From an uncultured Halobacteriovorax sp. (lineage in GTDB: Bacteria; Bdellovibrionota; Bacteriovoracia; Bacteriovoracales; Bacteriovoracaceae): a stretch of 64,000 nucleotides of DNA. The DNA lies in the NCBI GenBank assembly GCA_913061265.1, contig CAJXVS010000004.1, positions 186,001-250,000 on the forward strand. The letters run 5' to 3'. The position numbers and the translations under genes were made by a program. Under the pieces are notes generated by a model. The model made no database searches. It was not told the origin of the DNA and saw only the letters and a list, made by a program, of their open reading frames with translations. Below are positions 22,778 through 32,459 of the stretch, in pieces (position 1 is the stretch's first letter; each line of letters starts with the position of its first letter).

Positions 22778-23875
22778 ATGGGTATTTCTTTTTATAATTT
22801 CGAAAGTCTTCACGATAGCAGTTTTCAAAAAGCTGCCATGGAACGAATCGCTAAGATTGTCTCTGATGGCTCTTTTGTCGAAGGCGAATACAATACTAAA
22901 TTTGAAAATGAATTTGCGAAGCTTCAAGGAAGTAAGCATTGTCTCTTAGTAGGAAATGGAACGGACGCTTTAGAGATCTCTTTGTTAGCTTGTGGCGTAG
23001 GCCATGGGGATAAAGTCGGAGTCCCAGGAATCACATTCTATGCTTCTGCTGAAGCTGTTTTAAATATTGGGGCCACCCCTATTCTCATTGATGTTGAATA
23101 CGACACGGGTCTTATCTCCATTGAGTCCCTTAAAAGAACACTTACTCATCACAATCTTAAGGCGGTTATGCCCGTTCATATTTACGGATTACCAGCTAAC
23201 ATAAGTGAGATTAACAAATTAGCAGAGGCTCATGACTTTTCTATTGTTGAAGACGCCGCTCAAGCTCAAGGAGCGAAACTAGAATCAGGACCAATAGGAT
23301 CAAGCGGAAACCTTACAACCTTTTCTTTTTATCCAACTAAAAATCTAAGTGCATTTGGTGATGCTGGCTGCATCCTTACAGATTCCGACGAGCTTGCAAA
23401 AGCTATCCGCGCCATTAGAAATCACGGGCGAGATGATGAAGAAAGACTAGGCCGCAATAGCCGTTGTGATCATATTCAAGCAGCAGTTCTCCACCTTAAA
23501 TTGGAAAAGATTTCTCAGTATAACGATCAACGAAAAAAAGTCGCCGCAATCTATTTTAAAGAATTAGAGGGTATCAATGCAGGCCTCCTTAATAAGAAAT
23601 ACGTTGAAACCAGTTCCTGGCACCTCTTTCCTATTCAATTAAAAGACAAAGCTGAGGCGAGCTCCTTGATGGGGCATTTAAAATCTAAAAATATTGGAAA
23701 TACTTCTTTTTATGAAAAGGCTCTTTCAGGCGAGAGGCCATTGAGTCATCTAGAGGGAGAAAAAACTGAGGCAGAAAGAAAGGCTGGGTCAACGGTATGC
23801 TTACCTATTCACCCATTCCTCACTAGCGACGAAGTTAAGCTCGTCGCCAATGAAGTGAAGGCATTTCTTAGTTAA
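22778..23875 (+). CDS. DegT/DnrJ/EryC1/StrS-family sugar aminotransferase
   Basis: The PLP enzyme transaminates a keto-sugar nucleotide, usually UDP- or dTDP-linked. The 365-residue protein shows GNGTDAL (60-65), the PLP-ring Asp in VEDAAQAQGA (D159), and the Schiff-base Lys in FYPTKNL (K188). Unlike the RfbH protein at 48796-50085, the Lys is present, so it is a genuine aminotransferase. It stands apart from the large sugar locus. Its 3' end overlaps the convergent gene by 8 nt. Its ribosome-binding site lies in a terminator-like hairpin. The specific sugar cannot be read from sequence. Confidence 0.92.
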   Translation: MGISFYNFESLHDSSFQKAAMERIAKIVSDGSFVEGEYNTKFENEFAKLQGSKHCLLVGNGTDALEISLLACGVGHGDKVGVPGITFYASAEAVLNIGATPILIDVEYDTGLISIESLKRTLTHHNLKAVMPVHIYGLPANISEINKLAEAHDFSIVEDAAQAQGAKLESGPIGSSGNLTTFSFYPTKNLSAFGDAGCILTDSDELAKAIRAIRNHGRDDEERLGRNSRCDHIQAAVLHLKLEKISQYNDQRKKVAAIYFKELEGINAGLLNKKYVETSSWHLFPIQLKDKAEASSLMGHLKSKNIGNTSFYEKALSGERPLSHLEGEKTEAERKAGSTVCLPIHPFLTSDEVKLVANEVKAFLS

Positions 23876-24641
23876 CCTTTTTACAATACTTACTAACAGC
23901 TTTCTCAAGCTTTCTAAGCTCGGCCTTCTTTCCTGTAATAGGAACTAACCCGCCGTAGCTATTGATTGTCTCTTGTCCATTACGGTAACGGATAGTACTT
24001 GTAGAAGTATAATTACTATCTAAAACTTCAAGCTCGTATCCATTTCCCATTTTTTCTACATTCAAAACTAACCATGCATGAGAAGTGATGCCTTTTATCT
24101 GAAGCATTTGATAAGCTAGCTTCCCTTCAACCTCAACATATTGGTAAAGGTCATCCATTCTTTCTTTAAGTTTAGCTGCTGTTGTTTCTGAAGATCCCCA
24201 AAGTCCAACAGTCCACTGTTGCCTTAGAAAACCATCTCCTTTTTGCCATTTCTCTAAACGGTCCTGAATCTCCTGCCCAAAAGTTCTAGAAAAATCATAA
24301 AGATTGCTAAAACCTGGAACCTCGGTGACCTTCCCCATTCTAATGCTCTTAATGATCTTTTCAGCCTTTCTATTCGAAGGTTTTGGAAGATCTGGACGAA
24401 AAACAGCTAAGTAAGCGAATTTACGTGTTAAGCGGCTATGCCACCAACAAACACCACCATTTACTAAGCCACCTCTATTAGTAAATGAGATTTGATTAGC
24501 TCTGGTCCCAACTAGCTCCTTTGTATAGGATACGCTTTTTCTATCAGCACAAAAGCCAGCTGATGATGTTGAAGCTGTAGCTCCTAGGGCCAAATTTGAG
24601 GCAAAAAGGCCAATACTTAAAATAAGGGCATGTATTTTCAT
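23868..24641 (-). CDS. Secreted protein with a possible Cys-His-Asp triad
   Basis: The product has 257 residues and a signal peptide (MKIHALILSIGLFASNLALG), starting at ATG 24641 preceded by GGAG. No family is recognised. Three segments have the order and local shape of a papain- or transglutaminase-like site: GGVCWWHS (C65), ITSHAWLVL (H188) and EVLDSNY (D208). This is inference from pattern only. Two further Cys (about residues 31 and 253) may form a disulfide. The gene is divergent from trmB across a segment rich in TTGCGC motifs, and its 3' end overlaps the aminotransferase gene by 8 nt. Confidence 0.7.
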   Translation of the reverse strand: MKIHALILSIGLFASNLALGATASTSSAGFCADRKSVSYTKELVGTRANQISFTNRGGLVNGGVCWWHSRLTRKFAYLAVFRPDLPKPSNRKAEKIIKSIRMGKVTEVPGFSNLYDFSRTFGQEIQDRLEKWQKGDGFLRQQWTVGLWGSSETTAAKLKERMDDLYQYVEVEGKLAYQMLQIKGITSHAWLVLNVEKMGNGYELEVLDSNYTSTSTIRYRNGQETINSYGGLVPITGKKAELRKLEKAVSKYCKKVN

Positions 24642-24689
24642 GTTTTTCTCCGGTCTTGATTTATAAATAAGTCTTATCTTTTTGACACA

Positions 24690-24742
24690 TTGCGCATCAA
24701 GGCGATTGCGCGACGCGTGAAACAATTACAACGTTGCGCAAC
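24690..24742. promoter_or_regulatory. TTGCGC motif cluster in a divergent promoter region
   Basis: Three TTGCGC copies occur at 24690-24695, 24706-24711 and 24734-24739, the last inside a perfect 10 bp palindrome GTTGCGCAAC (24733-24742). A GCGACGCG lies between. The run is strikingly G+C-rich for this genome and sits between divergent genes, so a regulator-binding site is plausible. Confidence 0.35.
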
Positions 24743-24768
24743 AGTTATAGGTTTGATACTTAAGCCGG

Positions 24769-25458
24769 ATGCTAGATCACAGTTATAATAAGGGTTTCGA
24801 ATATACCCATAAAAATCCGTACCATGAGCGCCTCGCTAACTTTTCCGACTTCGTCCTTAGAGATGAGGAAGCTGAAGAGTTTCAAGGTAAATGGAATTCT
24901 GAACTCTTTAAAAGAGAAGCGCCTCTCGTCGTCGAGATCGGTTCTGGCTATGGTCAGTTTATGCGCGAATACTGCCAAGACTTTCCTGAGCATAATTATG
25001 TAGGGATGGATTACCGCTTTAAAAGAAGCTTTGAACTTGCAAAGAAACTTAAGAATCTAAATCTAGATCATATGAAATACCTTAGAGCTAAGGGTGAGAG
25101 ATTAGGTTTTCTCTTTGGAGAAAATGAGATCGATAGTCTTCTCTATTTTTTTCCAGACCCATGGCCAAAAGCGCGTCATAAAAAGAAAAGACTTTTTCAA
25201 AGTCACTACTTACCAATCGTTCACAAGGCCCTAAAGCCTGGCGGGAAAATGTTCATAAAAACTGACCATGATGACTATGCTAACCATATGCAGGAAGTCA
25301 TAGACGGCTCGGACCTTTTTGACGTGGAGCTCGCTACTAAAGATTTACGTAGTGATTATAAAGATCATTTCCTCTGCCAATATACGACAAAATTTGAGAA
25401 GATCTTTATCAAGCAAAATCAGCCAATCAAAGCTTTTGTTCTCACGAAAAAAATATAG
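24769..25458 (+). CDS. trmB: tRNA (guanine-N7-)-methyltransferase
   Basis: TrmB methylates G46 in the variable loop of tRNAs using SAM. The 229-residue protein has the SAM motif VVEIGSGYGQF (54-64), the diagnostic FFPDPWPK (127-134), and the TDHDDYA segment further on. The length is typical. The ATG at 24769 has no strong ribosome-binding site. It is followed 9 nt later by dnaG and then rpoD, so it begins a trmB-dnaG-rpoD unit. Confidence 0.95.
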   Translation: MLDHSYNKGFEYTHKNPYHERLANFSDFVLRDEEAEEFQGKWNSELFKREAPLVVEIGSGYGQFMREYCQDFPEHNYVGMDYRFKRSFELAKKLKNLNLDHMKYLRAKGERLGFLFGENEIDSLLYFFPDPWPKARHKKKRLFQSHYLPIVHKALKPGGKMFIKTDHDDYANHMQEVIDGSDLFDVELATKDLRSDYKDHFLCQYTTKFEKIFIKQNQPIKAFVLTKKI

Positions 25459-25467
25459 GACCGCCCA

Positions 25468-27363
25468 TTGTCTTCAATTGATGAACTAAAACTTAGGATC
25501 AAAGAGACTCCCATTTCAGAAATTATTGGGCGCTACCTAACTTTGTCGAGAAAAGGAAATTCGGTCTTAGCCGTCTGTCCTTTTCATGATGACAGTAACC
25601 CCTCCATGCATGTTAACGACTCTCGAAATATGTTCAAATGCTTCGTTGATAACACCGGAGGCGACGCTATCAACTTTGTTAAGCTCTTCAAGAAAGTTGA
25701 ATTCCTAGACGCCCTAAGAGATATCTGTCAGGTAATGGGTTGGAGTTTTGACGATTATCACCAAGAAGGTAAGAAAGATCCTAAAGCTGAAATGGCTAAG
25801 AGGATTCTCTCAAGAGCCGTTTTAATCTATAAAAAATATGCCCAAAATGAAGGTACGATCTTTAATGGTTTTTTGAAAAATAGAAGCTTAACAGACGAAA
25901 CTTCAACTACTTTTAGCTTAGGTTTTGCTCCTAAAACAGGTGTCATCATTGATTATCTCCATAGGAATATTCAAGATGAAAAAGAACGAGCCTTTGCACT
26001 ACAGGTCGCTGAAGAAATAGGAATCATTAAGAAAAGTACCTATGACCGCCAGGATGGGAAATCTCACTACGATACATTTCGAGAGAGGATTGTTTTCCCC
26101 ATCTGGGATCAATTCGGAGCCTGTATTGGCTTTACCACAAGGTCAATCAGGGACGATCAAAAACCAAAATATATGAATTCAATCGACTCGATTGTATTCA
26201 ATAAAAGTAATCTGCTTTACGGACTTCACCTAGCAAAACCAGCGATGAGAGAGAAAGACTACGCCATCCTTGTAGAAGGAAATATGGATCAGATCTCACT
26301 TTTCCAAAATGGTTTTGAAAACACCGTTGCTATTCAAGGAATTGCTCTTGGTGAACAATCGATGAAGAGGCTTCTCTCAATTACTAAGAATGTAATCTTT
26401 TGTTTTGATAATGATGATGCTGGTTTTAAGTGTAGTGAAAGAACTAATAAAATGTTTATGAAAGAAGGCATCACTCCAAAGTTTATCGATCTTGGTGAAC
26501 ATAAAGACCCTGATGATTTTCTAAAAGCTGAAGGAAAGATTGCTTTTTCTGAGAGGATTCAAAAGGCTCGCCCCTTTATCGATATTGGAATTGAAAGACT
26601 AATCCCAAGTGAAATCCCAGAACTCTCCGATAGAAAACTAGAAATTCTAGAGAGCGCTTTTGATATCGTTTCGCCTCTTGAAAAATCACTTCAAGCGACA
26701 GAAAGAATAATAAAAATGGCTAAAACTTTAGGTCTTCACTCTGATGCCGGACAAATTGTAGAGACCTATGAGAAGTTTTTAGAGGCCAACAAATCTTCAA
26801 AAGCCCCATTTTCCCCTCAGAGAGAAGCTCCTCCAATGGAAGAGATGATGCATGTAGAGGAAGTCCAAATGGACACCCCGCAACAGCATATTGAAGAGAA
26901 TCCTCTCCTAACAAGGGCAGAAAAGACCTTACTGCAAGAACTAGTCCAACACCCTGAGTGTTTAATTATGCCTGAGACTAGTGAATTACTTGATTTTATA
27001 GAGTCTGCTGAGGTAAAAAGGTATGTTTTAGAGCTCAAGAAATTGGTTCTAGAAGTTTGCGACTCCCAATACATAAGCGTGGTCAATAATTATCTAGCCA
27101 GTAAAGAGTACTCTATAGACTTAGTTAAAACAGTTGGAAGTGCTTTATACAAATATCAACCTTCGACGTTGAATGAAAAAGTAGCAAAGCAATTATTAGG
27201 TGATCTAAAAAGAAAACTTATCGCCGACCAGTTGAAAACTAAGCGTGACAATATTTTGAAAAAACAAAGAGAAGCAAGTAGTAACGAAGAGTCGTTAAAC
27301 CTTCTCCAAGAGCTTTCAAAAATTGACAAAGAAATAAACGAACTTAGAACAGCAGTTCGATAA
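25468..27363 (+). CDS. dnaG: DNA primase with an altered zinc-binding site
   Basis: DnaG makes RNA primers at the replication fork. The 631-residue protein has the N-terminal zinc domain, the TOPRIM catalytic core (EGNMDQ and the acidic CFDNDDAG segment), and a C-terminal helicase-binding region. The zinc motif reads C37-x2-H40-x17-C58-x2-D61. The codon at the usual fourth Cys is GAT, in CFVDNTGG where most homologues have CFGCG. The start is TTG at 25468, supported by AGGA (25457-25460) at good spacing and by no nearby ATG. It lies between trmB and rpoD, the classic macromolecular-synthesis order. Confidence 0.95.
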   Translation: MSSIDELKLRIKETPISEIIGRYLTLSRKGNSVLAVCPFHDDSNPSMHVNDSRNMFKCFVDNTGGDAINFVKLFKKVEFLDALRDICQVMGWSFDDYHQEGKKDPKAEMAKRILSRAVLIYKKYAQNEGTIFNGFLKNRSLTDETSTTFSLGFAPKTGVIIDYLHRNIQDEKERAFALQVAEEIGIIKKSTYDRQDGKSHYDTFRERIVFPIWDQFGACIGFTTRSIRDDQKPKYMNSIDSIVFNKSNLLYGLHLAKPAMREKDYAILVEGNMDQISLFQNGFENTVAIQGIALGEQSMKRLLSITKNVIFCFDNDDAGFKCSERTNKMFMKEGITPKFIDLGEHKDPDDFLKAEGKIAFSERIQKARPFIDIGIERLIPSEIPELSDRKLEILESAFDIVSPLEKSLQATERIIKMAKTLGLHSDAGQIVETYEKFLEANKSSKAPFSPQREAPPMEEMMHVEEVQMDTPQQHIEENPLLTRAEKTLLQELVQHPECLIMPETSELLDFIESAEVKRYVLELKKLVLEVCDSQYISVVNNYLASKEYSIDLVKTVGSALYKYQPSTLNEKVAKQLLGDLKRKLIADQLKTKRDNILKKQREASSNEESLNLLQELSKIDKEINELRTAVR

Positions 27364-27379
27364 ACCTTTAGGAGACTTA

Positions 27380-29128
27380 ATGTCTGAAGCCGTCGCCTTT
27401 ATTAACTCAAAAGATTTTTCTAAACTTCTCATCAAGGGTAAGGATCAAACCTATTTAACCCCTGAAGAGATTCATGATGCGATCCCAGCCGGCATTGTCC
27501 TGGCAATGGATCTAGATGCCATCATGGAAAAAATCATCAACGCAAAAGTTGAAATCCAAAATCCTATTTCTGAAGAGGACGAAGATGGTATTCGCCTTGA
27601 TGGAACAGAGATTATTGAAGAGGCCCTTTCAAAAGATGAAAAAGCCGAGCTTCGATCAGCTTCAACCGACCCAGTAAAACTCTACTTAAAAAGAATGGGC
27701 TCTGTAGCTCTACTTACTAGAGAAGGCGAAGTTGTTATTGCAAAAGAAATTGAAGAAGGTGAAAGAGAAATTATTCTTTCTTCAATCAAATCAACCCATG
27801 CTCTCAAGGAGATCATTCAACTTAAAGATAGAATCTCTCAAGCTGAAAATCCGGAAGAGTTCGTAAAAGAACTAGTTCGTGGTCTTGATGATGATTCATC
27901 AAAGTCTGAAATTAAAAAGTTTACTGCTAGAATCATCGGCGTTGTTGATGGTCTAAAGCTTCTTCTTGATGCCAATATTCAAGAAGATGGTACTCTTAAG
28001 AAATTCACGAAAGATCAAGCCAAGAATATGGACGATCTTTCTCTTGCTCTTGCAGACTTAACATTTAACAGAAAAATCATTAACAGCTTTGTTGAACCTG
28101 TAAAAAAGTATTACCTACAATTCAGAGAGCTTTTTGATCAACAAGATAGAATCTATAAATTCTTAGAAGTTTCATCTGCAAAGGATTACCGTGTTCTTTA
28201 TGAAAAGATCATGGATGACGATGCATTCAAAAGAAAATTCGCAAAAGAACTTTTCACAACAGATGCTAAGATTGAGCAGCTCGTAAGAAACCAAGAAGAC
28301 ATCCTAAGAAAGCTTAGAAGACTAAGCCTTGATTGTGGAATGAGCTTTGATGATATCCAACGAGTTTATAATATTATCCTTGATGGTGAAGAAAAAGCCG
28401 ATCGTGCAAAAGCACAATTAGTTGAAGCTAACCTAAGACTTGTTGTATCAATTGCTAAAAAATACACAAACAGAGGACTTCAGTTTCTTGACCTTATTCA
28501 GGAAGGAAATATTGGTCTTATGAAGGCCGTTGATAAGTTTGAGTACCGTCGTGGCTATAAGTTCTCAACTTATGCTACATGGTGGATCCGTCAGGCGATT
28601 ACAAGAGCCATTGCCGATCAAGCCAGAACAATCCGTATTCCTGTCCATATGATTGAAACAATCAATAAGATGGTTAGAACAAGCCGTCAGCTTGTTCAGG
28701 AACTAGGAAGAGAGCCAACTCCAGAAGAAATTGCTGAGAGAATGGAGCTTCCGGTAGATAAAGTTAAAAAAGTTCAAAAGATCTCTAAAGAGCCTATCTC
28801 TCTTGAAACACCTATTGGTGAAGAAGAAGATTCTTCTCTTGGAGATTTTATCGAAGATAAGAAGATCATCTCTCCTGCTGACGCTGTTATGAGTATTACA
28901 CTTTCCGAGCAAACTAGGTCAGTACTATCAACCTTAACTCCAAGAGAAGAAAAAGTTCTTAGAATGAGATTTGGTATTGGCGAGAAATCTGATCATACTC
29001 TTGAAGAAGTTGGACAAGATTTCTTTGTTACTAGAGAGCGTATTCGTCAGATTGAAGCTAAAGCACTTAGAAAGCTTAGACACCCGTCTAGAGCTAAGAT
29101 GCTTAAGGCTTATGTTGACAACAACTAA
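27380..29128 (+). CDS. rpoD: Primary RNA polymerase sigma factor (sigma-70)
   Basis: The 582-residue housekeeping sigma factor has region 1.2 ([11 protein letters not shown]), a non-conserved insertion, and region 2 from about 371 ([19 protein letters not shown], then [10 protein letters not shown]). Region 3 follows, then region 4.2 with the helix-turn-helix ([20 protein letters not shown], about 535-560). Its presence supports reading the sigma-70-like promoters of this window in conventional terms. It starts 16 nt after dnaG and ends in a clear terminator at 29150-29179. Confidence 0.97.
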   Translation: MSEAVAFINSKDFSKLLIKGKDQTYLTPEEIHDAIPAGIVLAMDLDAIMEKIINAKVEIQNPISEEDEDGIRLDGTEIIEEALSKDEKAELRSASTDPVKLYLKRMGSVALLTREGEVVIAKEIEEGEREIILSSIKSTHALKEIIQLKDRISQAENPEEFVKELVRGLDDDSSKSEIKKFTARIIGVVDGLKLLLDANIQEDGTLKKFTKDQAKNMDDLSLALADLTFNRKIINSFVEPVKKYYLQFRELFDQQDRIYKFLEVSSAKDYRVLYEKIMDDDAFKRKFAKELFTTDAKIEQLVRNQEDILRKLRRLSLDCGMSFDDIQRVYNIILDGEEKADRAKAQLVEANLRLVVSIAKKYTNRGLQFLDLIQEGNIGLMKAVDKFEYRRGYKFSTYATWWIRQAITRAIADQARTIRIPVHMIETINKMVRTSRQLVQELGREPTPEEIAERMELPVDKVKKVQKISKEPISLETPIGEEEDSSLGDFIEDKKIISPADAVMSITLSEQTRSVLSTLTPREEKVLRMRFGIGEKSDHTLEEVGQDFFVTRERIRQIEAKALRKLRHPSRAKMLKAYVDNN

Positions 29129-29149
29129 AATAGTTTAAAATTGAAATCT

Positions 29150-29179
29150 TAAGGGCCTCGCTAATGCGGGGCCTTTTTT
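29150..29179 (+). terminator. Rho-independent terminator after rpoD
   Basis: AAGGGCCTCGC and GCGGGGCCTT form a G+C-rich stem with a small bulge around a TAAT loop, followed by TTTTTT. It ends the trmB-dnaG-rpoD unit. Confidence 0.9.
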
Positions 29180-29222
29180 ATTCTATTACGCATGACGGTA
29201 ATCCAGACGCCAAAATTGCTTA

Positions 29223-29251
29223 GTGGCAAACGCACGGTTGTGCCCTATAAT
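29223..29251 (+). promoter_or_regulatory. Candidate sigma-70 promoter of the SNF2 helicase gene
   Basis: GTGGCA (29223-29228, 4 of 6), a 17 nt spacer and a perfect TATAAT (29246-29251). It gives a leader of about 25 nt to the ATG at 29283, and it argues against the upstream in-frame starts at 29223 and 29250, which lie inside the promoter. Confidence 0.5.
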
Positions 29252-29282
29252 GATACGATTAACTACTTTTCAAAAAGGCCCT

Positions 29283-32200
29283 ATGAGTAGCTGGAAATTA
29301 CCTACTGAAATTAAAACTCAAGCAGAAGAATACTTTAACCCTGTCGTCATGACAGAGGCTTTGAAGTTGGTTCAATTGAGTAGAGTTTCCATCTCATTTA
29401 CCAAAGGAACCCCTGAGACTTATTATATCGTCTCTGGAATTGTTCGAGATGATAGAAGCCATGAAAGTAAGCTTGTCTTTAAAAACAGATTAAAGGAAAC
29501 ACCAGAAGGCCCCATTTCTTCAAATTGTGATTGTCATCTTTGGACTGAAGAAAGCCACTGCGCCCATGTCTGTTGCCTCTTCTTAAATTACCATCTTCAA
29601 GTTCTTCACGATACAAATCCTGAAGCTCTAGGCGATAGCGCGGCCACGAGTATCAAAGCTACTTCAAGTATTGGTGTTTGCCCTGAAGAGTATGGTCTTA
29701 TTATAGGTGGTCCACATCAACTTGTTGGTGCCCCACCTAATCCGACTTATTCGTCGATGCAATACACCCTCTCAAATAATAAAGTTATCAATTTCCCTAT
29801 TCCGAGTAAGTTTGTAGGAAAATTATATATACAGATTTCATCAGCCGATAGGTTTAACCCTGAAACTGGCGTTGTTGAATCAATGCCTATGTTTAGGTTT
29901 AAGTATGACCCCGTCGAAGGTCAGCTGCATTCTGAGATCTCTCTCTTTGAAAACCTCTATTTATTTGATTGGTCTTCAGGAGAAGCCTTTCACATGCCTG
30001 GTGAGTTAAGAGACCTAGTTCAAAAGATAAGAATCTATGAGAAGAGCTTAACTGTTAATGATTTGATCAAGCTTGTCTCCAATGAAGTTCTTCTTAAGCA
30101 GTGTGACATTGTCATCGATAATATACCTCTTCAAGAAATTGAAGAAGTTGAGATTCAATCAAGAGTCACTCTTAAAAGAACCGAGAAGAAAGGCCAAATC
30201 GAAGTTAAGTATGAATTCTTCGACCCTCAAGAAAACCTAGTTCAACCACCTGACTTCTTAAGTGCCTTCACCTTTGAAGGTGGGATTCTTGGTAGCTTTA
30301 AGCGTAAGAAAGACTCCTATGAGTTTATAAAGGCGCTCTCTGATTCAATTGAATACAAAGATGATCAATATAAAAAGCTGCTTTCATCTTCGAATCAAAA
30401 GTCGCGCTGGATGGCGCTTCTCACCTTTGCATTAGAAAATGATAAGACTCGCTTTTATGACCATAGAACTAGAAAGATTACTCTTTATGATAATAATTTC
30501 CTCGTTCAATTAATTAAGCTTAGTTACGATTGTTTTGGAGAGCTCTTTTTTCGCTACTCCTCTTCAAGTATTGAAGATAGAGAACTTAACTTTCTTATCT
30601 CCAATACAAACCTCTTTAATGGCCTTTCAGATTTTTACTATAAAGTCGGACTTCATGGAGTTCAGATCTTCTATGATAAAAAAGAGATTGGAAACTGGAA
30701 GTCTAGGATTCGTTTTGAAAGAAGGGCCACCACGACGAAGTGGTTTGACCTTCAATTAAATGTTTCTCAAGAAGATTTAGAAATCATTAAAAATGCCGAT
30801 CTAGATACTGGTCTGGCCCTTACTAATAATGGGCTAGTCCTACTCTCAAAAGAGCAAAAAGACCTTCTTAAGTTCATGAAGAAGTACACTCTTCACGAAG
30901 GTCAGCTAGATGTATCACAAGAGCAACCAGAAGAGTCGCTATCAGACGATGATGTTAATAAATTCATTTTACCTTTTAATAGGGCGCGAATCTTTGAGCT
31001 TTTTGAATTAAAGAAACTCGGAGTAGAAGGCGCTCTAACACCGGAAGAAGAAGCTCTCTGTGAAAAACTAGCTACTCTTGAAGAGATTCCAGAATACCCT
31101 CTTCCCCCGCAGCTCGTTGACATCATGAGGCCATATCAGAAGACCGGTTATAATTGGCTTAAGTTTTTACATGAAAGTAAATTAGGAGCTTGTCTCGCAG
31201 ATGATATGGGACTTGGTAAAACTCTTCAAACGATAGCTTTTATTAACTCTATATATAAAGAAGTTAATCACGTCCTCGTAGTCTGTCCTGTTACGATTCT
31301 TCTCAACTGGGAAAAGGAAATACAGAAGTTCTCAGATATGGAAGTCTATATCTACCATGGCGGAGCTAGAGAGTTTCCTATGGACACTAAGATCGTCCTA
31401 ACTAGTTACGGCGTGATGAAACGAGAGGCAGAAACGAGTTTAGGGAATGTTGAATTTGACGTCCTTATCCTCGATGAAGTTCAGCATCTAAAAAATATCC
31501 GATCAATGGGCGCTTTTGCGGCGAGAAAGATTAAAGCTGATTTTAGAATCTGCTTAACTGGTACACCCGTAGAAAATGACTTGGCTGAGTTTTTCAATAT
31601 TATAGATCTATCAGTTCCAGGAATTTGGGGAGACCTTCAATTCATTAGAACGACTTCAACGAGTAAGTCACGGCTACTCGCTAGAAAAACCGCGAGTCCA
31701 TTTATTCTTAGAAGAACTAAGGGACAAGTTTTAACAGAGCTTCCTCCAAAGATTGAGGTCGATGAGTACCTCACCCTTTCCCCTGAGGAAAATGATAATT
31801 ACGAGGCAACCCTTCTGGATATCAAACACAGAATCCAGACGTCTCCTTCTAAAAAGAAGTATGGAGAAATCCTTAGAGGCCTCTTAAAGCTTAGACAAGC
31901 TTGCCTATGGCAACAAAAAGGGACGAGTTACGCGAATATGAACTCTACTAAGATAGATTTCCTTATGAATACTCTTGAACAGATTCATGATGAAGGTCAC
32001 CAGGCCATCGTCTTTTCTCAGTTCACGACTTACTTAGATATGATCCAGCACCATGTTGGAGAGAGACATTGGAAGTACGCAAGGATTGACGGATCTCAAA
32101 GTGCTAAGAAAAGACAAGAGCAAGTTGATCTGTTCCAAGAGGGAAAATGTCCTATCTTTCTCATTAGTTTAAAAGCTGGTGGAGTTGGGCTTAACTTAAC

Positions 32201-32459
32201 AGCAGCCAGCTACGTCTTTGTTATGGACCCTTGGTGGAACCCAGCGGTTGAAGCCCAAGCCATTGATAGAGCGCACAGGATTGGTCAGTTAAATACGCTT
32301 ACTGTTTATAGACCTATTATTAAGGGTTCTGTTGAAGAGAAAGTTGTTGAGCTCCAGAAACTGAAGAAAGACCTCTTTAATGATCTCCTTCCTGAAAATG
32401 ATGATCAATATTTCTCTGGGAAGCTTTCGATGAAGGACTTTGAGCACTTGCTTACTTAG
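29283..32459 (+). CDS. SWIM zinc-finger SNF2-family helicase
   Basis: The 1058-residue SF2 ATPase is predicted to translocate on double-stranded DNA. The N-terminus has a SWIM finger (CxC at 82 and 84, CxH at 93 and 95). A long unclassified middle follows. The ATPase has Walker A DDMGLGKT (640-647), Walker B DEVQ (731-734), LTGTP, and the C-terminal lobe with QAIDRAHRIGQ. SNF2/HepA-like enzymes in bacteria act in transcription recycling or repair; the role here is unknown. I chose the ATG at 29283. Its 3' end overlaps the convergent GT22-like gene by 8 nt. Confidence 0.93.
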   Translation: MSSWKLPTEIKTQAEEYFNPVVMTEALKLVQLSRVSISFTKGTPETYYIVSGIVRDDRSHESKLVFKNRLKETPEGPISSNCDCHLWTEESHCAHVCCLFLNYHLQVLHDTNPEALGDSAATSIKATSSIGVCPEEYGLIIGGPHQLVGAPPNPTYSSMQYTLSNNKVINFPIPSKFVGKLYIQISSADRFNPETGVVESMPMFRFKYDPVEGQLHSEISLFENLYLFDWSSGEAFHMPGELRDLVQKIRIYEKSLTVNDLIKLVSNEVLLKQCDIVIDNIPLQEIEEVEIQSRVTLKRTEKKGQIEVKYEFFDPQENLVQPPDFLSAFTFEGGILGSFKRKKDSYEFIKALSDSIEYKDDQYKKLLSSSNQKSRWMALLTFALENDKTRFYDHRTRKITLYDNNFLVQLIKLSYDCFGELFFRYSSSSIEDRELNFLISNTNLFNGLSDFYYKVGLHGVQIFYDKKEIGNWKSRIRFERRATTTKWFDLQLNVSQEDLEIIKNADLDTGLALTNNGLVLLSKEQKDLLKFMKKYTLHEGQLDVSQEQPEESLSDDDVNKFILPFNRARIFELFELKKLGVEGALTPEEEALCEKLATLEEIPEYPLPPQLVDIMRPYQKTGYNWLKFLHESKLGACLADDMGLGKTLQTIAFINSIYKEVNHVLVVCPVTILLNWEKEIQKFSDMEVYIYHGGAREFPMDTKIVLTSYGVMKREAETSLGNVEFDVLILDEVQHLKNIRSMGAFAARKIKADFRICLTGTPVENDLAEFFNIIDLSVPGIWGDLQFIRTTSTSKSRLLARKTASPFILRRTKGQVLTELPPKIEVDEYLTLSPEENDNYEATLLDIKHRIQTSPSKKKYGEILRGLLKLRQACLWQQKGTSYANMNSTKIDFLMNTLEQIHDEGHQAIVFSQFTTYLDMIQHHVGERHWKYARIDGSQSAKKRQEQVDLFQEGKCPIFLISLKAGGVGLNLTAASYVFVMDPWWNPAVEAQAIDRAHRIGQLNTLTVYRPIIKGSVEEKVVELQKLKKDLFNDLLPENDDQYFSGKLSMKDFEHLLT

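Noticed and set aside
22778-23875. DegT-family gene as a second RfbH-type dehydrase
   Set aside because: It keeps the PLP lysine (K188) and lacks the Cys cluster, so it is an aminotransferase.
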